Shown: positions 45,128 through 53,051 of the stretch, one piece after another | How the letters are laid out: each line of letters begins with the position of its first letter | How positions within the stretch are numbered: the stretch's first letter is position 1 | DNA from: Glycomyces niveus | Lineage (GTDB): Bacteria; Actinomycetota; Actinomycetes; Mycobacteriales; Micromonosporaceae | Assembly (NCBI RefSeq): GCF_017592475.1 | Contig: NZ_JAGFNP010000005.1 | Location: 1-64,000 of the forward strand | DNA: 64,000 nucleotides | Direction: 5' to 3' | Program-made: the position numbers and the translations under genes | The notes under the pieces: generated by a model | Databases searched by the model: none | The model's input: the letters and a program-made list of their open reading frames with translations, nothing else | Told to the model about the DNA's origin: nothing

Positions 45128-46465
45128 TTGAACGCCGAACTGGCGCAAGTCGAAGCGCTCCTCGAAGCCCGCGGGTTCTCCCGCTGGGACTTCACGCTCG
45201 ACCGCATCAAACAGCTGCTCGACATGATGGGCGACCCGCAGCGGTCCTTCCGCTCCGTGCACATCACGGGCACCAACGGCAAGACCTCGACCTCGCGGAT
45301 GATCGAGCGGCTGCTGCGCGGGCACGGTTTGCGCACCGGCCTGTTCACCTCGCCGCACCTCAACAGCGTCAACGAGCGCATCTCGATCGACGGCGAGCCC
45401 ATCGCCCCCGACAAGCTCGCCGCCCAGTACTACGAGATCGCGCCGCTCGCCGAGCTCGTCGACCGCGAGGCCTCCGAGCCGCTCACCTACTTCGAGATGA
45501 CCGTCGCGATCGCCATGGGCGCGTTCGCCGACACGCCGATCGACGTCGGCGTCGTCGAAGTCGGCCTCGGCGGCGAGACCGACTCCACGAACGTCCTCAA
45601 CGCCGAGGTCGCGGTCATCACCCCCATCGGCATCGACCACACCAAGTGGCTCGGCGAGACCCTCGCCGAGATCGCCACGATGAAGGCCGGGATCGTCCAC
45701 GAGGGCTCGACCCTCGTCACCGCCGTGCAGGAGCGCTCCGCGATGGAGCCGCTGCTGCGCCGCGCCAACGCCGTCGGCGCGAAGCTCGTGCCCGAGGGCC
45801 GCGGCTTCGAGGTCACCGCCCGCGAAGTGGCCGTGGGCGGGCAGCTCATCACCATCGAGACCCGCGCCGCCCGCTACCAGGACCTGTTCCTGCCGCTCCA
45901 CGGCGAATACCAGGCCCACAACGCCGCCCTCGCGCTCGCCGCGGTCGAAGTCCTCCTCGGCGCGGGCGAGCCGAAGGCCCTCGACGCCGAAGTGGTCGGC
46001 CAGGCGTTCGCCGAGTTCACCTCGCCCGGCCGCCTCGAGGTCGTGCGCAGCGCCCCGGCGGTCATCCTCGACGCCGCGCACAACCCGGCGGGCATGGAGG
46101 CCATGGTCAAGGCCGTCGAAGAGGAGTTCAACTTCCGCAAGCTCGTCGGCGTCGTCGGCATGCTCGCGGACAAGGAGACCGACCACATGCTCGAACTCCT
46201 CGAACCGCTGCTCGACGAGATCGTCATCACGAAGTCCTCTTCGGACCGGGCGATGCCCGCCGCGACGCTCGCGAGGATCGCCAAGGAGGTCTTCGGCGAG
46301 GAGCGCGTCACCGTCCTCCCGCACTTGACCGACGCGCTCGCGCGCGGCATCGAGCTCGCCGAGGAGGCCGACGACCTGTACGAGTCCGGCGGCGGCGTCC
46401 TCGTCACCGGCTCGGTCTTCACCGTCGCCGACGCCCGCAAACTCCTGGTGGGCCGCCGTGGCTGA
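45128..46465 (+). CDS. folC: Bifunctional folylpolyglutamate/dihydrofolate synthase
   Basis: FolC adds glutamates to folate. The 445-residue protein has the Mur-ligase-like P-loop SVHITGTNGKTSTSRMI (about 44-60), SPHLNSVNERISIDG, VVEVGLGGETDSTNV, and ILDAAHNPAGMEAMV in the C-terminal domain. It starts with TTG at 45128, preceded by AGGGGGA. An ATG five bases earlier opens only a two-codon frame (ATG AAT TGA) that overlaps the TTG. The next gene begins inside its last eight bases. Confidence 0.93.
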   Translation: MNAELAQVEALLEARGFSRWDFTLDRIKQLLDMMGDPQRSFRSVHITGTNGKTSTSRMIERLLRGHGLRTGLFTSPHLNSVNERISIDGEPIAPDKLAAQYYEIAPLAELVDREASEPLTYFEMTVAIAMGAFADTPIDVGVVEVGLGGETDSTNVLNAEVAVITPIGIDHTKWLGETLAEIATMKAGIVHEGSTLVTAVQERSAMEPLLRRANAVGAKLVPEGRGFEVTAREVAVGGQLITIETRAARYQDLFLPLHGEYQAHNAALALAAVEVLLGAGEPKALDAEVVGQAFAEFTSPGRLEVVRSAPAVILDAAHNPAGMEAMVKAVEEEFNFRKLVGVVGMLADKETDHMLELLEPLLDEIVITKSSSDRAMPAATLARIAKEVFGEERVTVLPHLTDALARGIELAEEADDLYESGGGVLVTGSVFTVADARKLLVGRRG

Positions 46466-46880
46466 GCCGGCCGAGCACGAGCACCCCGAGCACGGCGAAG
46501 AGGCCGAGGCCCCTTGGACCGAACCGCAGGACGACCGGTCCGGCTTGAAGGACCCCGCCCGCGCGGCCCGCAGCCTCGCGGCGATGGCGCTCAGCTTCGA
46601 GGCGCTGGCGCTGCTGCTGGCGATCGTCCCGATGCGGATGATCCTGGACGACAGCACGTTCGCGATCGTCGCGATCCTCGTCCTGGTGCTCGCCTGCATC
46701 GTCCTGGCGGGCATGGCGAAGCGCCCGTGGGTGTGGCAGGCCGGCGCGGTGCTGCAGGTCGCGGTGATCGCGTGCTGGCCGATCCACTGGGCGCTCGGCG
46801 TGGCCGGGGTCGTCTTCGGACTCGTGTGGGCCTACTGCTGGTACGTCAAGATCGCCCTGGGGAAGCCGCCGAAACGATGA
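46458..46880 (+). CDS. DUF4233 family membrane protein
   Basis: The 140-residue protein has an acidic cytoplasmic N-terminus (about 1-35), then four transmembrane helices. The first carries AARSLAAMALSFEALALLLAIVP, the DUF4233 signature, and the end reads VWAYCWYVKIALG. The family is restricted to actinobacteria and sits between folC and ndk; its function is unknown. The GTG at 46458 overlaps folC by 8 nt. Its own stop overlaps the GNAT gene start (ATGA). Confidence 0.85.
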   Translation: MAEPAEHEHPEHGEEAEAPWTEPQDDRSGLKDPARAARSLAAMALSFEALALLLAIVPMRMILDDSTFAIVAILVLVLACIVLAGMAKRPWVWQAGAVLQVAVIACWPIHWALGVAGVVFGLVWAYCWYVKIALGKPPKR

Positions 46881-47404
46881 CCCTCGAACTCGAGACCGAA
46901 CGGCTCCTTTTGCGCCCCTTGGCGACCGGCGACACCGTCGAGCTCGCCGCGATCAACGCCGACCCGGAGGTCATGCGCTACATCGGCAACGGCGGGGCCC
47001 GCGACCTCGCGCAGACCGAAGCGCTCGTGGCGAAGGTGGCCGCGCACTGGGACGCGCACGGCTGGGGCGCGTTCGCGGTGCGCGAGCGGGACACGGGCGA
47101 TCTGGTGGGCCTGGGCATCCTCGCGACGCCGTCGTTCCTGCCGGAGATCCTGCCCGCGACCGAGGTCGGCTGGCGCATCGGCCGCGACCGGTGGGGCCGC
47201 GGCTACGCGCCCGAGGCCGCGCGGGCCGTCGTCGGCTTCGCGTTCGGCGAACTCGGACTCGACCGCGTCGTCTCCTGCATCCACACCGAGAACGCCGCCT
47301 CGGTCCGCGTCGCCGAGAAGCTGGGCATGAGCCTCGAGCGCGAGACCGTGGTCCCGGGCTTCGAGGTCCCTTGCAGCGTCTACGAACTCAAGGCGCCGCT
47401 CTAG
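46877..47404 (+). CDS. GNAT family N-acetyltransferase (RimJ-like)
   Basis: The 175-residue protein has the GNAT fold of the RimJ/RimL-like group: ETERLLLRPLATGDTVELAAI, WGAFAVRERDTGDLVGLG, and EVGWRIGRDRWGRGYAPEAARAVV, whose RDRWGRGYA loop binds acetyl-CoA. NAASVRVAEKLGMSLE is the last family block. The substrate may be a protein N-terminus or an antibiotic-like amine; this cannot be decided. It is coupled to the DUF4233 gene by ATGA. Its TAG overlaps the stop of the next, convergent gene in the tetramer CTAG. Confidence 0.88.
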   Translation: MTLELETERLLLRPLATGDTVELAAINADPEVMRYIGNGGARDLAQTEALVAKVAAHWDAHGWGAFAVRERDTGDLVGLGILATPSFLPEILPATEVGWRIGRDRWGRGYAPEAARAVVGFAFGELGLDRVVSCIHTENAASVRVAEKLGMSLERETVVPGFEVPCSVYELKAPL

Positions 47405-47727
47405 CAGCTCGAGCCGCCGCCGGAGTCCCCGCCGCTGAAGCCGCCGCCGGAGTCGCCTCCGCCGAAGCCGCTGAACCCGCCGCCCGAATCGCCGCCGCTG
47501 GGACCGCAGTCGTTGGAGCCGCTCGTACCGCCGTCGGGCGTGCTGTAGGAGCTGTTGCTCCAGCCCATGCCGTGGCCGCCTGCGTCGAGCCGTCGGCCGC
47601 GCTGCTGGCGTGCGGCGCGGCGGGACGCCTGCACCGCCGGGTCGTGCGACCTGCCGCCGGCCGAGGCCAACCCGGCCACGAGCGCGATGACGCCGACGAC
47701 GATGATGAACACCGCGAACCCGCTCAT
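47401..47727 (-). CDS. Small membrane protein with a Gly/Ser-rich, cysteine-ended tail
   Basis: The 108-residue protein has one N-terminal transmembrane helix (SGFAVFIIVVGVIALVAGLAS), a basic stretch (RRAARQQRGRR), and a tail of repeated GGxSGGGFSG units. It ends GGDSGGGSSC with a terminal cysteine. A very strong AAGGAGGA lies before the ATG at 47727. The tail resembles TPM-type and holin-adjacent low-complexity tails, but no function is known. It is downstream of another small membrane protein in the same direction, 37 bp away. Confidence 0.6.
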   Translation of the reverse strand: MSGFAVFIIVVGVIALVAGLASAGGRSHDPAVQASRRAARQQRGRRLDAGGHGMGWSNSSYSTPDGGTSGSNDCGPSGGDSGGGFSGFGGGDSGGGFSGGDSGGGSSC

Positions 47728-47764
47728 CGGTCCTCCTTGGGGGTGTGGGGGGCGAAACTCCAGG

Positions 47765-47965
47765 CTAGCGGCGCGGCGCCACCGGCGGGGCCCCCGCGCC
47801 GCCGCTGCCGGGCCAGCCGCCGGGGATCGGCTCTCCGCGCCGTTCGCGGTCCGCTGCGGCCGCCAGGCGCTCGGCCCGGCGGCGGCGGGCGTCGCGGACA
47901 CCCGTCATGAGGGCCGCGGCGCCGACGGTGGCGACGATGACGCCTGCCAGGACCAGTTCGACCAT
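47765..47965 (-). CDS. Small single-pass membrane protein
   Basis: The 66-residue protein has a transmembrane helix at about 3-22 (ELVLAGVIVATVGAAALM), then a basic segment (RDARRRRAERLAAAADRERR) and a Pro/Gly end. AAGGAG precedes the ATG at 47965. It is the first gene of a two-gene unit with the Gly/Ser-rich protein and lies divergent to the SCO2524-type cluster. No function can be assigned. Confidence 0.6.
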   Translation of the reverse strand: MVELVLAGVIVATVGAAALMTGVRDARRRRAERLAAAADRERRGEPIPGGWPGSGGAGAPPVAPRR

Positions 47966-48166
47966 CGCGACTCCTTGCGCCTGAAGGGTACCGGTACGCC
48001 CGGTTTGCCGACCCTACTCATAGGACGCTCGAAGCCGCTCCAGCGGACGCCCGGGATCTGTCGGGTAAGCGACAAAACGCGTTCTGCGAGGCTATTCGCG
48101 TCACATGGGCGTGCGATAGTGGACCTGTCCGATTCGGCCCTTGCGAGCGCTCGGCGGTGATCCCCT

Positions 48167-50038
48167 GTGAAGATGCAGCCTCGGCAACAGCTCCTCGACA
48201 TCTGGCGTGCTCAGGTGGCCTACAGCTGGCGGCTGCCCGAGGACGGCGGCAAGCGCAAGTTCTGGCACTGGGGCGGCCGCAACCAGTCCGACGCCGTGGG
48301 CGACGCCCAGCAGCTGCTGTGCCTGCTCTTCCCCGCCCAGGAGCTCCCCGAGCTCAACTACGCCGACCCCGACGCGACCGGCGACGCCGTCCTCGAGGCC
48401 CTCGCCGGGCTCGGCGACGCCGTCGAGATCCCGATCCGGATCATGCGCCTGGTCAAGGAGTACATGGAGAAGCACGTCGACGCCGAGGGCGTCCCCGTCT
48501 ACTCCGGCGGCTCCAACATGCACCGCAAGGACCGCACCAAGAAGGCCAACCCCGAGCAGCGCGCCATCGACGTCACGGAAGGCTTCGCGCTCGCGATCCC
48601 GCTGTGCCTGACCTCCCTCTCCTTCCTCGCCGACTTCCAGCCCACGGTGGACCGCATGGGCCGCGGCGACCTCGGCCGCGAGCTCGAGCAGGTGCAGGAG
48701 GCCATCCACCGGCGCCTCCTCGGCGCGATCACCGGCCTGCTGCGCTCCTTCGCGGTGTCCACCTTCGACGCCGACGACGACTTCGGCAAGCAGCTTCTCG
48801 CCCTCATCAACGTCGACGGCCAGGCCGACCGCAAGATCGTGCGCCGCTTCCGCGAGAGCGCCGACGACATCATCGCCACCTTGCGCACCATCACCGTCGG
48901 CTCGGGCGGAACGGCGGGCGTCGAGGCGCCCACGAAGCTCTTCGAGATCGGCTGGTCCTGGTCGGTCGTGGAGAAGGCCCCCGACATCCCCGACGTATCC
49001 GACACCTCGACGCAGCGCGTCGGCCGCGCCGAGGACGCCCCGTACCTCTACTTCACCGTGGTCGCCCTCGAGGCCATCCAGACCCTGTTCTCGGCCAGGG
49101 TCATGCGCCGCAACCTCCTCACCGAGGAGGAGCAGCGCCTCGCGCAGTCGCTGCAGCTGCGCATGGACGTCACCCGCCGCTACTGGGCCATGGTCGCCTC
49201 CTTCGGCGGCGGCTCGAAGTGGCCGCTCGAAGACGTCCCCTGGCGCACCACCGACGCCCTCGAGTACGACTACTACTCGCTGCTGGTGTGCGCGGTCGCC
49301 ACCGACACCTTCGGGGCCTCCCGCGGCGGCGACGACGACCTCATCCGCCTCGGCGACGTCCTCGTCGAACTCGGCAACCGCGGCCGCATCACCCGCCGCG
49401 CCCTCCGGGAGGACCGCGCCATCGAGATGCACTACCCCGGCGTGAAGGCCGAACTCGCCGGCATCGAGAAGCTCGACGGCCCGGCCATGGTCTGGAACAT
49501 GGTCGACTTCGCGCCGCTGCTGCTCAAGCGCCTCTACCACGCCGCGAGCCTGCTCGTGACGATCGAGGCCCGCGCCGAACTCCTCGAAGTCGCCGACCTC
49601 GTCTGGGACCACCTGGCACGCAGGCGCATCCGCGAAGGCGCGGCCGCCCGCCTGTGGGACCAGCCGAAGCAGGTCTACGGCGAGCTCGGCAACTGGTTCG
49701 AGGACCCCTCCTGGCACTTCACCATCCGCGTCGTCGAGGCCATGGTGCTCGCGGCCCAGTTCGCGACCTCCGAGCCCGCCCGCTCGCGCGGCCTGGAGGA
49801 CCTGGCGCACGAACTCCTCGTCGAGGCCGAGCACGTCTACGACCAGGAGCTGCTGCGCGGCTCGGGCGCCGCCGGACCCGCACTCGCACAGGAGATCCGC
49901 TCGGTCGGCCTGACCATCCGCCACGCCAAGGACGTGGTCGACGAGCGCCCCGGCACCGCGTTCGCGCTCGGCGTCAAGGCCCTCATCGACCTCGACCGGC
50001 TCATCGCCGCCGGGCGCGACGCCGAGACCGGAGTGTGA
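48167..50038 (+). CDS. SCO2524-family protein (large helical protein of an uncharacterised cluster)
   Basis: The 623-residue soluble protein has no signal peptide or membrane segment. It begins MKMQPRQQLLDIWRAQVAYSW and continues GGRNQSDAVGDAQQLLCLLFPA, which I recognise as the SCO2524 family. The rest is mostly helical, with Trp/Tyr-rich patches (WPLEDVPWRTTDALEYDYYS, WFEDPSWHF). No catalytic motif is evident. The GTG at 48167 is the first plausible start; an ATG two codons later (48173) is possible. GATAGT at 48115-48120 could be the -10. The next gene starts 2 nt after its stop, so the products probably act together. Confidence 0.8.
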   Translation: MKMQPRQQLLDIWRAQVAYSWRLPEDGGKRKFWHWGGRNQSDAVGDAQQLLCLLFPAQELPELNYADPDATGDAVLEALAGLGDAVEIPIRIMRLVKEYMEKHVDAEGVPVYSGGSNMHRKDRTKKANPEQRAIDVTEGFALAIPLCLTSLSFLADFQPTVDRMGRGDLGRELEQVQEAIHRRLLGAITGLLRSFAVSTFDADDDFGKQLLALINVDGQADRKIVRRFRESADDIIATLRTITVGSGGTAGVEAPTKLFEIGWSWSVVEKAPDIPDVSDTSTQRVGRAEDAPYLYFTVVALEAIQTLFSARVMRRNLLTEEEQRLAQSLQLRMDVTRRYWAMVASFGGGSKWPLEDVPWRTTDALEYDYYSLLVCAVATDTFGASRGGDDDLIRLGDVLVELGNRGRITRRALREDRAIEMHYPGVKAELAGIEKLDGPAMVWNMVDFAPLLLKRLYHAASLLVTIEARAELLEVADLVWDHLARRRIREGAAARLWDQPKQVYGELGNWFEDPSWHFTIRVVEAMVLAAQFATSEPARSRGLEDLAHELLVEAEHVYDQELLRGSGAAGPALAQEIRSVGLTIRHAKDVVDERPGTAFALGVKALIDLDRLIAAGRDAETGV

Positions 50039-50040
50039 CG

Positions 50041-50985
50041 ATGCTGCTGTTCGCGACCTCGGACAAGGGCGGCACCGGACGCTCGGTCTCCTCCTCCAAC
50101 CTGGCCTACCGCCGCGCCCTCCAAGGCGCGAACGTATGCTATGTGGACTTCGACTTCGGATCACCGACCGCGGGCGCGATCTTCGCCATCGACGACCTCG
50201 AGCACGGCACCCCCGGCGCCGGCATCCACGAATACCTCCAGGACATCGCCTCCGAGCCCGAGCGCCACTCCGTATGGGCCACCAGCGACCGCGCCGAGCT
50301 CCGGGCCCGGCCCGACGGCGCGGGCGAACTCGTCCTCTGCCCCGGCGACGCCGACGGCTCCGAGTTCCCCGGCGACGAGACCACGATCGACCGCTGCGTC
50401 AACCTCCTCCAAGAGCTCTCGCGCGAATTCGACCTCGTCATCGTCGACCTCTCCGCGGGCCGCTCCCACGCCACCGAGATGGTCATGGCCGCCACCGCCC
50501 GCCCCGAGCTCGCCAACCTCCCCTGGCGCTGGATCGTCTACCACCGCTGGACCAAGCAGCACGTGATCGCCGCCCACTCCCTCGTCTACGGCGAACGCGG
50601 CCTCGTCGAGACCGGCAAGGCCCTCGGCGAGGACTACCAGCGCAAGCTCCTCGCCTCGATCCGCTACGTGCGCACCGCCGTCGTCGACCCCGACGGCGCC
50701 GACCTCTCCGGCCTCAAGCCCACCCAGGTGCGCTGGCTGCGCAAGATCGACGCCGACCTGCACCAGATGGCCGCCCGCCTCAAGCTGGGCCGCATGAACC
50801 TGCTCGGGTCGGTCCCGCTCGACCCGGTCCTGCAATGGCGCGAGCAGATCATCACCGACGCCGACACCGTCACGCTCGACATCGCCAACCAGGAGACCGT
50901 CAGGGCCTTCTCAGAGCTGGCCGTGCGCTCCGCCGAGGAGCTGTTCGTGCCCGGCCTCGAGGCCATCGCCCGCGGCATCGATTGA
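50041..50985 (+). CDS. SCO2523-family variant P-loop protein (MinD/ParA-like)
   Basis: The 314-residue protein looks like a MinD/ParA-type deviant Walker ATPase, with SDKGGTGRSVSSSN at 7-20. Lys9 is the signature lysine, but the P-loop lysine is replaced by Arg14 (KGGTGRS instead of KGGxGKS/T). The strand CYVDFDFGSPT and the Walker B region LVIVDLSAGRS remain. The family is named for this variant P-loop. It may bind nucleotide without normal hydrolysis, or use another ligand. The C-terminus lacks an obvious amphipathic membrane helix. The ATG at 50041 has GGAG 7 nt upstream. Confidence 0.87.
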   Translation: MLLFATSDKGGTGRSVSSSNLAYRRALQGANVCYVDFDFGSPTAGAIFAIDDLEHGTPGAGIHEYLQDIASEPERHSVWATSDRAELRARPDGAGELVLCPGDADGSEFPGDETTIDRCVNLLQELSREFDLVIVDLSAGRSHATEMVMAATARPELANLPWRWIVYHRWTKQHVIAAHSLVYGERGLVETGKALGEDYQRKLLASIRYVRTAVVDPDGADLSGLKPTQVRWLRKIDADLHQMAARLKLGRMNLLGSVPLDPVLQWREQIITDADTVTLDIANQETVRAFSELAVRSAEELFVPGLEAIARGID

Positions 50986-50993
50986 GTGGACCC

Positions 50994-51989
50994 ATGACGT
51001 ACGAAGAGACCAGCGCGAAGCAGCGGACCGAGCGGTTCGGCATGTCGCACCTGTCGATCGAGGTCGGCCACCTCTACGCCGACGACCTCGCCCGGCCCGA
51101 CACGCTCAAGGCCGAGATGGCCTCGACCGCCGCCTGGGTCCACGGCACCACCGAGGCCCTCTCGAAGCGGCTCGGCGGGCGCCGCCCGCGCGTGAGCACC
51201 TGCTACCTCGTCGACGACTACAGCCAGCAGGGCATGCCCCCGCCCGAGGAGCTCATCGCCGTCATCACCGAGGCCGCCGCCGACGCGGGGCTGCGCATCG
51301 ACTACCTCGCCCGCGAGTCCGCGTGCGCCACCATGGGCCCGCTCCAGCTCGCCGGGCTCGTGGCCGACCGGATCGTGTTCGAGCCGCCGCCGGGCGCGAA
51401 CGGCTCCCGGCCGAGCGTGGCCCGCTCGGGCTGGCTGTGCAACGGCGTGCCGAGCCCGAAGCCGAAGGGCGTGGCGATGGTCGGCCCGGGGGAGTGGAAG
51501 CCGCCGAGCCAGAACGCGAAACGCGACCACTCGGTGTTCCTCGACGTCGAGCTGTGGAGCGACAGCGCGGAGGGCCGGCGCTGGTCCTGCCCGATGCTCG
51601 CCGCGGTGTGGCAGCTGCTGCGCCTGGGCGTGCTGCGCAACCAGGGCCGCCGCATCGGCGTGCCCGAGGCGGTCGAAGCGGTCGTCCCCGACGAGCACGG
51701 CCACGACCCGGACCGGCCCGCGCGGGCGCGCTTCCCCGAGACGTGGGAGGCGATGCCGCCGATCCTGCAGCTGGAGCCGACGGCGTTCCCGTTCCCCGCC
51801 TACCGGACCGTCTCGATCCTCTCGGTGAACTACCTGGAGGTCGAGCACGCGGTGCGGGTCATCTGCGGTTCGGTGCGGCCCGAGGCGAGCGCGGTCGAGA
51901 TCATCCGCAAGTCCGCGGAGCGGGAGGGCCTGGTTCTCCCCGCCGAGATCACCGACCGCCTCTCCTACATCTTCCAAGGGCCCCTTTAG
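50994..51989 (+). CDS. SCO2522-family protein
   Basis: The 331-residue soluble protein belongs to the locus-tag family SCO2522, judged from its position and content (HLSIEVGHLYADDL, VSTCYLVDDYSQQ, ESACATMGPLQLAG). The N-terminal half looks like an alpha/beta domain in which an acidic CYLVDDY strand end could be functional. The central loop has SGWLCNGVPSPKPKG. No known enzyme motif is present. It follows the variant P-loop gene by 8 nt and is the last plus-strand gene of the cluster. The SCO2521-type gene faces it with a 3-bp gap. Confidence 0.77.
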   Translation: MTYEETSAKQRTERFGMSHLSIEVGHLYADDLARPDTLKAEMASTAAWVHGTTEALSKRLGGRRPRVSTCYLVDDYSQQGMPPPEELIAVITEAAADAGLRIDYLARESACATMGPLQLAGLVADRIVFEPPPGANGSRPSVARSGWLCNGVPSPKPKGVAMVGPGEWKPPSQNAKRDHSVFLDVELWSDSAEGRRWSCPMLAAVWQLLRLGVLRNQGRRIGVPEAVEAVVPDEHGHDPDRPARARFPETWEAMPPILQLEPTAFPFPAYRTVSILSVNYLEVEHAVRVICGSVRPEASAVEIIRKSAEREGLVLPAEITDRLSYIFQGPL

Positions 51990-51992
51990 ATC

Positions 51993-53012
51993 TCAGCGGT
52001 ACGCGCCGCCGGAGCCGCCCGCTTGCCGCTGCCGCTGCTCCATGAGGTCGAGGATCTGCGCGGCGAGGTCGGCCGCGCCGTAGTCGATCTGCGAGCGCAC
52101 GCGCTCGGTCATCGTCGTCCACTGCCGCGTCAGGCCCGGCCGCCGTTCCAGTGCGTCCCAAACGAACTCGAGTTCCGGGGCGGTGCGGGCGCCCGCCGAC
52201 CACAGGTGCAGGAGGTGGTCGACGACGGGCCGGAGCGTGCGCAGCGTGTGCCGCGAGTCCTCGCCGATCTTCGCGAGCGCGACCCGCGCGGCGACGGCGG
52301 TGAGCAGCCAGTCGTGGACGGCCAGGTCCTCGGCGGCGGCCGCCACCTGCTCGGGGTCCACCGGGCCGGTGACGATGCGCAGCCGCCGCCTGTCGTTGCC
52401 CGCCAGCCGGAACGCCACCGTCTCGCCTTTCGACGGGTCGGTGATCGCGGCCCAGCGCAGCCGGGTGGACCCGGTCTTGATCGGCGGGCGCTGGTCGAAC
52501 ATGGGCCGGGCGAGCACGTCGTGGATCGAGTGCCGGGCGACCGCGGCGGTGTCGAGGAGCTTGCCGCGGTCGGCGCGCTGCTCGGCGATGAGGTACCCCT
52601 CGGCGAGGCGGTGCGCGTCGAACTTCCCGATGGTCTCGAGCGTGCCGGGCTTCGACAGGTAGTACGACCAGGGCATGCGGCGGGGGTGCTGCGAGAGCGA
52701 CACGGACGCCCACGCCGACCCTTGGAGGAGCTGCCCGCCGGTGAGGACCGCGCGCGAGGCGACGGAGCCGACGGCGCGGAGCGACCCGTTGCGGTCGTCC
52801 GCTTCCCCCTGCTGGCTGTCGGGCTTGGGGCCCAGCGGGAACCGGCAGTCGACGCCGTGCAGGAGCACCGGGGAGGCGGTGTGCGGGACGGGGCGCGCCC
52901 ATTGGACGACGCTCTCGCCGACCGCGAGCGAGAGGGCCGCGCGGGCCTCCTCGGGCGTGAGCGGGCGCGAGTGCGGCAGCAGGGCGGTGTGGATCTCGCC
53001 GACGACGAGCAT
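51993..53012 (-). CDS. SCO2521-family protein
   Basis: The 339-residue soluble protein begins MLVVGEIHTALLPHSRPL and contains GSAWASVSLSQHPRRMPWSYYLSKPG, which fits the SCO2521 family. It completes the four-family set together with the genes on its left. It is encoded on the opposite strand and converges on the SCO2522-type gene, ending 3 bp away. So it has its own promoter and may be regulated separately. It has no membrane segment, signal peptide or recognisable active site. The ATG at 53012 has GGAG 9 nt upstream. Confidence 0.77.
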   Translation of the reverse strand: MLVVGEIHTALLPHSRPLTPEEARAALSLAVGESVVQWARPVPHTASPVLLHGVDCRFPLGPKPDSQQGEADDRNGSLRAVGSVASRAVLTGGQLLQGSAWASVSLSQHPRRMPWSYYLSKPGTLETIGKFDAHRLAEGYLIAEQRADRGKLLDTAAVARHSIHDVLARPMFDQRPPIKTGSTRLRWAAITDPSKGETVAFRLAGNDRRRLRIVTGPVDPEQVAAAAEDLAVHDWLLTAVAARVALAKIGEDSRHTLRTLRPVVDHLLHLWSAGARTAPELEFVWDALERRPGLTRQWTTMTERVRSQIDYGAADLAAQILDLMEQRQRQAGGSGGAYR

Positions 53013-53051
53013 GGGCGGTCGCTCCGTTCGTATTGGGCGGGAAGGCTCTCG

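Noticed and set aside
48157..50985. 942-codon frame that ends with the variant P-loop protein
   Set aside because: Only the part from 50041 is real. The upstream part is an Arg/Pro-rich out-of-frame shadow of the SCO2524-type gene, so it is not a giant fusion protein.
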